In this document: positions 24,414-29,100 of the stretch, piece by piece | How the letters are laid out: each line of letters begins with the position of its first letter | Numbering within the stretch: the stretch's first letter is position 1 | NCBI GenBank assembly: GCA_003240855.1 | Contig: QFNN01000027.1 | Span: 1 to 29,100, forward strand | Reading direction: 5' to 3' | Source of the DNA: Sphingomonas sanxanigenens | Lineage (GTDB): Bacteria; Pseudomonadota; Alphaproteobacteria; Sphingomonadales; Sphingomonadaceae | DNA: 29,100 nucleotides | Translations under genes and position numbers: made by a program | The notes under the pieces: generated by a model | What the model saw: only the letters and a program-made list of their open reading frames with translations | What the model was told of the DNA's origin: nothing | Databases searched by the model: none

Positions 24414-26171
24414 TCAGCGCTCCAGCACATAATGGCCGGGAGCAGATATGATCGGCGCATAGCCTTTGTCCGCGGCGCCCATCGGCGGCGGAGCCGTCAT
24501 TTCCCCTGAATGACGGGCAAGCCAGTCGCCCCATTCGACCCACCAGGAACCTTGCTTTTGTTCCGCGCGAGCTTCCCAATCATCAGGATCGTAGGTGACG
24601 CCGTCAGCTTCGCGCGTCAGCACCTTGAAATGGCGGCCTTTATGCCCCGGCTCGGAGACAATGCCGGCATTGTGCCCCCCGCTTGTCAACACGAACCGGA
24701 TCTCCGCATTGGTTAGAAAGTGGATTTTATGGACCGACCGCCAGGGCGCGACATGGTCGCGCTCCGTACCGACGACAAAGAAGGGCTTGTGAATGGCCGA
24801 GAGCGCAATGCTCCTGCCGCCGACCCTGTATTTGCCTTCTGCAAGCTCGTCCTGCAGGAAGAGTCGACGCAGATACTGACTGTGCATCGCATAGGGCATG
24901 CGGGTTCCGTCGGCGTTCCACGCCATGAGATCGTTCATGGGTTCGCGTTCCCCCATCAGATACTCCGAGAGAATCCGCGACCAGACGAGGTCGTTTGATT
25001 TCAGGATCTGGAAGGCGCCTCCCATCTGACTGCTGTCCAGATAGCCTCGACCCCACATCATCTTTTCGAGCAGGTTGAGCTGCCCTTCGTCGATGAAAAG
25101 GCCGAGTTCGCCAGGCTCGCTAAACTCTGTCTGCGCGGCGAACAGCGTAACGCTGGCAAGGCGTTCATCACCATCGCGCGCCATGGCGGCGGCGGCAATC
25201 GAAAGCAACGTGCCGCCCAGGCAGTAACCGGCCATATGGACGGACGAAGCTCCGGTGATCGCCGTGACGGCATCCAGCGCAGCCATCGGCCCCATCAGGC
25301 GATAGGCCTCCATGTCCAGGTCCCGATCCTCGGCGCCCGGATTGTGCCAGGAGATCATAAAAACCGTGAAGCCCTGATCGGTCAGCCATTTGACGAGCGA
25401 GTTTTCGGGCGACAGATCCAGGATGTAATATTTCATGATCCAGGCCGGCACGATCAGAATGGGTTCGGGATGGACCTTGTCGGTAGTCGGATCATATTGA
25501 ATCAGTTCGATCAGGCGATTGCGATAGACGACTTTTCCCGGGGAAACCCCCACTTCCTCGCCAACGCGAAAACTCTCGACGCCAACGGGCGGCTCCCCCC
25601 GGATGAGATGCTGCATGTCCTCCAGCAGGAGCCGGGCGCCGTCCGCCAGGCATCTGCCGCCGGTCTCGGCGATCCTTGCCTGCAGCACGGGATTGGTCAT
25701 GAGGAAATTCGTGGGCGCGAAGGTGTCAAGAATCTGCCTTGCAGTGAACTCGAGCATGTCTTGATGATGTTTCGAGACACCGCCTACGCCGGTGGTTGCA
25801 GCGTGCCACCATTGCTGGTTGAGCAGGAACTGTTGGGACAGGAAGTTGAAAGGAGGTTGTTTCCAGGCCGGGTCCGAGAAGCGGTGATCCTGCGGCAGAG
25901 GCTCGATTGCCGGGGCCGCTTCGCTATCGGATGCGCTCCGCGACGCATAGTCGAATAGCCGGACAGATTTACGCACCGCCTTCGCGCCAAGCTGCAATTG
26001 CTTGCCCGGAGAGAGGGTCAGATGGAGTCCCCAATCGGAAAAAGCCTGCAAGAGAGTGGCGGGCGCGAGCCCGGAAGTTAGTTGCGCTATGGCCGCGCCT
26101 GCCGCGTTATCCAGCGTTTCGGCAATGCCGTCGAGCATATCGGGGGAGGGGGCGTTTTTCTCAGTGCTCAT
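24414..26171 (-). CDS. phaC: Polyhydroxyalkanoate synthase, class I-like
   Basis: Polymerises (R)-3-hydroxyacyl-CoA into polyhydroxyalkanoate on the granule surface. 585 residues, class I size. The N-terminal ~190 residues include the PhaC-N region (FNFLSQQFLLNQQWW, HHQDMLEFTARQILDTFAPTNF). The alpha/beta hydrolase domain has the lipase-like box GYCLGG with Cys317, Asp472 (GTERDHVAPW) and His500 (SGGHNAGIVSEPGHKG), closely matching C. necator 319/480/508. The start has GAGGG about 5 bases upstream. First gene of a five-gene operon. No phaA, phaB or phasin is nearby, so this is probably a secondary synthase linked to pta-ackA, not the main PHB locus. Confidence 0.95.
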   Translation of the reverse strand: MSTEKNAPSPDMLDGIAETLDNAAGAAIAQLTSGLAPATLLQAFSDWGLHLTLSPGKQLQLGAKAVRKSVRLFDYASRSASDSEAAPAIEPLPQDHRFSDPAWKQPPFNFLSQQFLLNQQWWHAATTGVGGVSKHHQDMLEFTARQILDTFAPTNFLMTNPVLQARIAETGGRCLADGARLLLEDMQHLIRGEPPVGVESFRVGEEVGVSPGKVVYRNRLIELIQYDPTTDKVHPEPILIVPAWIMKYYILDLSPENSLVKWLTDQGFTVFMISWHNPGAEDRDLDMEAYRLMGPMAALDAVTAITGASSVHMAGYCLGGTLLSIAAAAMARDGDERLASVTLFAAQTEFSEPGELGLFIDEGQLNLLEKMMWGRGYLDSSQMGGAFQILKSNDLVWSRILSEYLMGEREPMNDLMAWNADGTRMPYAMHSQYLRRLFLQDELAEGKYRVGGRSIALSAIHKPFFVVGTERDHVAPWRSVHKIHFLTNAEIRFVLTSGGHNAGIVSEPGHKGRHFKVLTREADGVTYDPDDWEARAEQKQGSWWVEWGDWLARHSGEMTAPPPMGAADKGYAPIISAPGHYVLER

Positions 26172-26211
26172 AATGCCCTCATTGGTTGGGCGAAGCCTTG
26201 GGGGAAAAGGC

Positions 26212-26226
26212 GCAGTCAGCGACTGC
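26212..26226. promoter_or_regulatory. Inverted repeat GCAGTC-N3-GACTGC upstream of phaC
   Basis: Perfect 6-bp arms with a 3-base spacer, 41-55 bases before the phaC ATG. Position and symmetry suit an operator or a short 5'-UTR hairpin. The cognate regulator is unknown. Confidence 0.35.
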
Positions 26227-26243
26227 TTGCTTCAAAACGGTCG

Positions 26244-26255
26244 ACAGGCGCCTGT
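26244..26255. promoter_or_regulatory. 12-bp perfect palindrome ACAGGCGCCTGT upstream of phaC
   Basis: Perfect dyad 73-84 bases before the phaC ATG. Such a dyad could bind a dimeric repressor or activator; this is inferred from symmetry and position only. Confidence 0.35.
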
Positions 26256-26671
26256 GGCAACTCGGGGGAGGAGACGGCGACTGAGCGCATGTTCGGCCAT
26301 GGCGGCGTCGTTCATCGACTATATGGCAGGCACCCGACCTCGCACGCATTACCCGAAACCGGTTCCGCGACGACATCTGCCTTGATGAAATCACCTGGGA
26401 AATTGGGCATGCGCGACTCCAAACTACCGCGCCAACTTTGACCTGAGCGCAAAACGGCGGCGCTTCAGGTGACGCTCCGCGCCATTCGCACAACCTCCCT
26501 TGCGGCCGCCCATTCTCAAGGGCCGGGATTATCTCGCCCTTCTCTCGCCGAGATGCTGGGAACGACCTATTAGCAACTATACTTATGCGTTTCGTATTGA
26601 CGCCGTCAAACGGCTTTTTGCGGCAGGCGCCACCGCAGGGCCCGAGGATGCGACCTATGATCGCGGAGCGG

Positions 26672-27286
26672 TCAACGCGCCCGCGTCTCCACCACAGCGC
26701 TCGCCTTCCGGAAGAACGGAAGCGGCTCTGCAAGAAGATCGAGAGCCCGTTCCATATAGTCCAGCTTTGCCTCATTCGTGTTGGGCAGATCTTCTCGGAT
26801 CAGTATTCGATGCCGTGATCTAATTAATATGATTCCTGGATTAATACCAAGCGCCGCGCGGACATCTATTTCGTCTATTTTCTGATCGAAAGCCCAGTGC
26901 ACAAGCTTTTCAAGCCCAATTACGTCGGGCTCGAGTGACAGATTAAGCATATTCAGCGCGGCACACATCATTCTCTCGCGCGGCGGCCCTGAATAATTCG
27001 CCAGCAAAAGCGGCTTTATTCGATCATCGATGCCATGCTTTATAGCCGCGACCAACAGGCCTATCTTCGAGCCATGACGTGCATAGAGGGTGCGTTTGGA
27101 AACATTCGCGATGGCCGCGATGTCATCCATGCTCGTTCTTTCCGGACCATGCGCAATAAACTGAACCAGAGCAACCTCAAGAATATGTTCGCCCAAGCGA
27201 GCGGCAATATCCTGAGTGGGCCGGCCGCCTTTCGGCGCCCGAGGCGGGAGGAGGGCAATGCGCGATGTTGAGTTCTGGACAGTCAC
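26672..27286 (-). CDS. TetR/AcrR family transcriptional regulator
   Basis: DNA-binding regulator, usually a ligand-released repressor. 204 residues. An Arg/Pro-rich start (APKGGRPTQD) precedes the TetR-N helix-turn-helix (~28-75), with TSMDDIAAIANVSKRTLYARHGSK as the recognition unit. The remaining ~130 residues form an all-helical ligand domain with no clear relation to a characterised member. The GTG start at 27286 is the only plausible one in frame. It is transcribed away from the NodT-type efflux gene across a 324-base gap, so it most likely controls that efflux locus. Base composition here is visibly less GC-rich than in the core genes, consistent with later acquisition. Confidence 0.88.
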   Translation of the reverse strand: MTVQNSTSRIALLPPRAPKGGRPTQDIAARLGEHILEVALVQFIAHGPERTSMDDIAAIANVSKRTLYARHGSKIGLLVAAIKHGIDDRIKPLLLANYSGPPRERMMCAALNMLNLSLEPDVIGLEKLVHWAFDQKIDEIDVRAALGINPGIILIRSRHRILIREDLPNTNEAKLDYMERALDLLAEPLPFFRKASAVVETRAR

Positions 27287-27329
27287 AATTCCGTAAATAG
27301 CCCATTTTCGCCGTTCTTAAAAATATCAC

Positions 27330-27358
27330 TTGATCGGCGCGTGCTCGCCAATAATAAT
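27330..27358 (+). promoter_or_regulatory. Putative sigma-70 promoter for the efflux locus
   Basis: TTGATC (27330-27335), 17-base spacer, AATAAT (27353-27358): four and five matches to the -35 and -10 consensus. It lies in the AT-rich part of the tetR/efflux intergenic region. An AT-rich stretch with the palindrome GTATAC (27370-27375) follows directly and could be an operator. Confidence 0.35.
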
Positions 27359-27440
27359 GAGACTGATAAGTATACATATTTCCGGAGAGGCGTCGTGGCT
27401 CGATGGCTGCGGCATGAGTGGGAAGAAGAGTCCGGAAAAT

Positions 27441-27542
27441 ATGACAGGCATTGCACTCGTGACCGGCGGCGGCCACCGCATCGCCGCCCGCGCCATGGCG
27501 GCGGAGGGGTGGACGGTCGCCAGCACCCAATCACGGCAATGA
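27441..27542 (+). pseudogene. Remnant of a short-chain dehydrogenase/reductase N-terminus
   Basis: The frame reads MTGIALVTGGGHRIAARAMA, then AEGWTVAS, and stops after 33 residues. The opening is the beta-strand plus glycine-rich loop of SDR enzymes (typically TGGxxxIG), and AEGWTVA matches their second strand. The loop is damaged (IA in place of IG), about two residues or more of the following helix seem missing, and no downstream SDR sequence remains. It is most likely the leftover 5' end of a deleted gene between the promoter and the efflux gene. Confidence 0.5.
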
Positions 27543-27610
27543 TCCGGCGGCCGAGCCACCTCGCGCGGACGGATGCCGAAGGCCTTGGAATGACAGGAAG
27601 CAGTCGGCAA

Positions 27611-29056
27611 ATGACCCGGAAAGTAGCGATCTTGCTGGCTGGAACTCTGCTTCTCGCCGGCTGCTCATTCGCGCCGCCCCATGTGCGGCCGGCGCAGCCG
27701 GTTCCACAGGCCTATCCGGGCAATGCCGCCCAGGGATCGTCGATCGCCCACATTGGCTGGAGCGATTTTTTCCGCGATGATCAACTGCGTGCGCTGATCT
27801 CCGCCGCACTCAAAAACAACCGCGACATCCGGATTGCGACGGCCCGTGTCGCAGAGGCCCGCGCTGCCTGGCGGATCGAGGGATCGGCGCTTTATCCCGA
27901 GCTCAACGCCGTCGGCGCCGGAACGCGCGGCAGGTCCATGATTAACCTGCCCGGGCTCGGTGCGCAGGCCTATGATGTCAAGCAGGTGACCGCGCAATTG
28001 AGCGCGAGTTGGGAGATCGATTTTTGGGGCCGTTTGCGCAACCTCAACGATGCGGCGCGTAACCAGTATCTTGCAACGGAAGAGGCCCGGCGTGCTGTTG
28101 CCACCGACCTGATTGCCCAGGTCGCCAATGGCTATCTGCTCGAACGCGAATATGAAGAACGGGAGGAAATAGCCAGGCGGACCATCACGTCCCGCGAGGA
28201 ATCCCTGCGTATCCTGCGTCGCCGCTATGAGGTGGGGTCAGGATCAAAGCTTGAGATGACGCAGGCGCAGGCGCTGCTTTCCCAGGCGCAGACTGTGCTG
28301 CAAGGCCTTGAGCAAGACCGCGAAACAAACCGCAATGAGCTGGCCCTGCTTGTCGGGCAGCCTGTGGAGATCAGGCCGGGTTCGCTCGGCCTCGCCGGGT
28401 CTGCGCCGCAAATCGATCTGCCCGCCGGGCTGCCTTCCGAATTGCTCGTCTATCGTCCTGACATTGTCGCCGCCGAATATCGGCTGCGTGCGGCCGACGC
28501 CAATATCGGCGCCGCACGGGCGGCCTTCTTTCCTAACATCTCGCTGACGGCCGCGCTCGGAACGATAAGCCCCGGTCTCGCCGGACTTTTTGGCGACGGC
28601 AGCCGTTCATGGAGCTTCACGCCCACGATTGCCCAGCCGCTGTTCAACGCTGGCCGCCTCTCGGCGAATCTGGACGTGGCCAGAGCCCGTCAAGTGGCGG
28701 CGATTGCGGATTATGAAAAGACGGTTCAAAGCGCTTTTCGCGACGTATCGGACGCGCTTGTCCAGCGTCGGCAGTTGGCATTGCGGATCGAAACGACGCG
28801 CACGATGATCGAGACGTTGCGCGAGCGCACCCGGCTTGCGCAGTTGCGCTTTGAATATGGCCGGTCCGCCTATCTTGAGGTGCTCGATGCGCAGCGGGAT
28901 CTGTTCGATACGGAGCAGGCCCTGGTGCAATTGCGCCGCGCCCATCTCGCCGCCGCGATCGCTCTTTATGCCGCCCTGGGTGGCGGCTTTGCCGACCAAT
29001 CCGCTTTCGACACGGGCAAGTCCGGCAGCCCGGCATCAGGAGAAGAACAACGATGA
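27611..29056 (+). CDS. NodT-family RND/MFS efflux outer-membrane lipoprotein
   Basis: TolC-like outer-membrane channel of a tripartite drug or solvent efflux pump. 481 residues from ATG 27611, chosen because AGGAAG lies 10 bases upstream and a lipoprotein signal follows at once: LLLAGC with the lipidated Cys18. An in-frame ATG at 27590 has a poorer ribosome site. Two OEP repeats are visible: SWEIDFWGRLRNLNDAAR in the first half, and LLVYRPDIVAAEYRLRAADANIGAARAAFFPNISL in the second, typical of NodT/OprM proteins. Coiled-coil heptads lie in ~150-260 and ~340-440. The stop overlaps the next gene (ATGA). Probably repressed by the divergent TetR protein. Confidence 0.93.
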   Translation: MTRKVAILLAGTLLLAGCSFAPPHVRPAQPVPQAYPGNAAQGSSIAHIGWSDFFRDDQLRALISAALKNNRDIRIATARVAEARAAWRIEGSALYPELNAVGAGTRGRSMINLPGLGAQAYDVKQVTAQLSASWEIDFWGRLRNLNDAARNQYLATEEARRAVATDLIAQVANGYLLEREYEEREEIARRTITSREESLRILRRRYEVGSGSKLEMTQAQALLSQAQTVLQGLEQDRETNRNELALLVGQPVEIRPGSLGLAGSAPQIDLPAGLPSELLVYRPDIVAAEYRLRAADANIGAARAAFFPNISLTAALGTISPGLAGLFGDGSRSWSFTPTIAQPLFNAGRLSANLDVARARQVAAIADYEKTVQSAFRDVSDALVQRRQLALRIETTRTMIETLRERTRLAQLRFEYGRSAYLEVLDAQRDLFDTEQALVQLRRAHLAAAIALYAALGGGFADQSAFDTGKSGSPASGEEQR

Positions 29057-29100
29057 CTGCGTCGCAGAAGAGCTGGCTCATCCGGGGCGGCATCGCTGTG
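29053..29100 (+). CDS. Start of next efflux gene, probably periplasmic adaptor (3'-truncated by window)
   Basis: Only 16 codons are visible: MTASQKSWLIRGGIAV, a short positively charged start leading into what looks like a membrane segment. The ATG overlaps the stop of the outer-membrane component by four bases. Position and topology fit a membrane-fusion (HlyD/AcrA-type) protein of the same pump, but the sequence is too short to identify it. Confidence 0.55.
   Translation, partial: MTASQKSWLIRGGIAV

Larger units (their letters stand above)
26172..26671. promoter_or_regulatory. 500-base non-coding region upstream of phaC
   Basis: No convincing gene in any frame: the open frames here lack codon bias, recognisable motifs and ribosome sites. 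The half nearest phaC carries two palindromes, annotated separately. No clear -35/-10 pair or canonical FNR box was found. The distal part follows the tetR stop and contains a short AT-rich patch around 26570-26600. It presumably holds the promoter of the phaC-pldA operon. Confidence 0.5.

Noticed and set aside
26388..26400. TTGAT...ATCA in the phaC upstream region as an FNR/Anr box
   Set aside because: The spacer between TTGAT and ATCA is three bases, not four, and the last base does not fit, so it does not match the TTGAT-N4-ATCAA consensus.
26179..26775. 198-codon minus-strand frame between tetR and phaC
   Set aside because: It overlaps the end of tetR, is Arg/Ser-rich, has no ribosome site, and matches no family I know.

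Overview
The window is high-GC alphaproteobacterial chromosome, most likely from a sphingomonad (Sphingomonas, Sphingobium or Sphingopyxis type). The evidence is the conserved block gltA / gltX / comEC / lexA / moeA / moaC / trpC / trpD / trpG, a GTTC-N7-GTTC LexA box, surface proteins with a PEP-x-x-W-A C-terminal sorting tail, and an abundant-type CTCCGGC/GCCGGAG palindrome. The genus cannot be fixed from the sequence alone. No rRNA, tRNA, CRISPR array, insertion sequence or phage gene is visible.

Layout. (1) 1-1425, plus strand: the 3' part of a CPA2 cation/proton antiporter with a TrkA-N domain, coupled to a small DUF423 membrane protein. (2) 1431-4227, minus: citrate synthase and glutamyl-tRNA synthetase, followed by a hairpin terminator. 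(3) 4253-6385, plus: ComEC. (4) 6379-16546, minus: a long chain transcribed ppiD, trpE, two tandem PEP-CTERM surface proteins, trpG, trpD, trpC, moaC, moeA, lexA. Most junctions are 4-base ATGA/GTGA overlaps. The exception is the pair of PEP-CTERM genes, which sits between trpE and trpG and brings its own hairpins. (5) 16689-19645, plus: tpiA, secG, pyrG. (6) 19806-26171, minus: phaC, a MaoC-Pta fusion, ackA, a fabI paralogue and pldA. The last four junctions overlap or are separated by 3 bases, so this is one operon. (7) 26672-29100: a TetR regulator divergent from a NodT-type outer-membrane efflux lipoprotein and the start of the next efflux gene, with a short-chain-dehydrogenase remnant in between.

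How the genes work together. Regions 2-5 are housekeeping: TCA entry, aminoacylation, SOS control, tryptophan and molybdenum-cofactor synthesis, envelope protein folding and export, glycolysis, CTP. Region 6 joins polyhydroxyalkanoate polymerisation, (R)-specific enoyl-CoA hydration, acyl-CoA/acyl-phosphate/ATP interconversion, enoyl-thioester reduction and an outer-membrane phospholipase A. It reads as a carbon and redox overflow module that could also take up fatty acids released from envelope phospholipids. Region 7 is an inducible drug or solvent efflux locus cut off by the window edge.

The most unusual points are the duplicated PEP-CTERM pair splitting the trp cluster, the hairpin covering the trpG ribosome-binding region, and the coupling of pldA to the phaC-pta-ackA-fabI operon.
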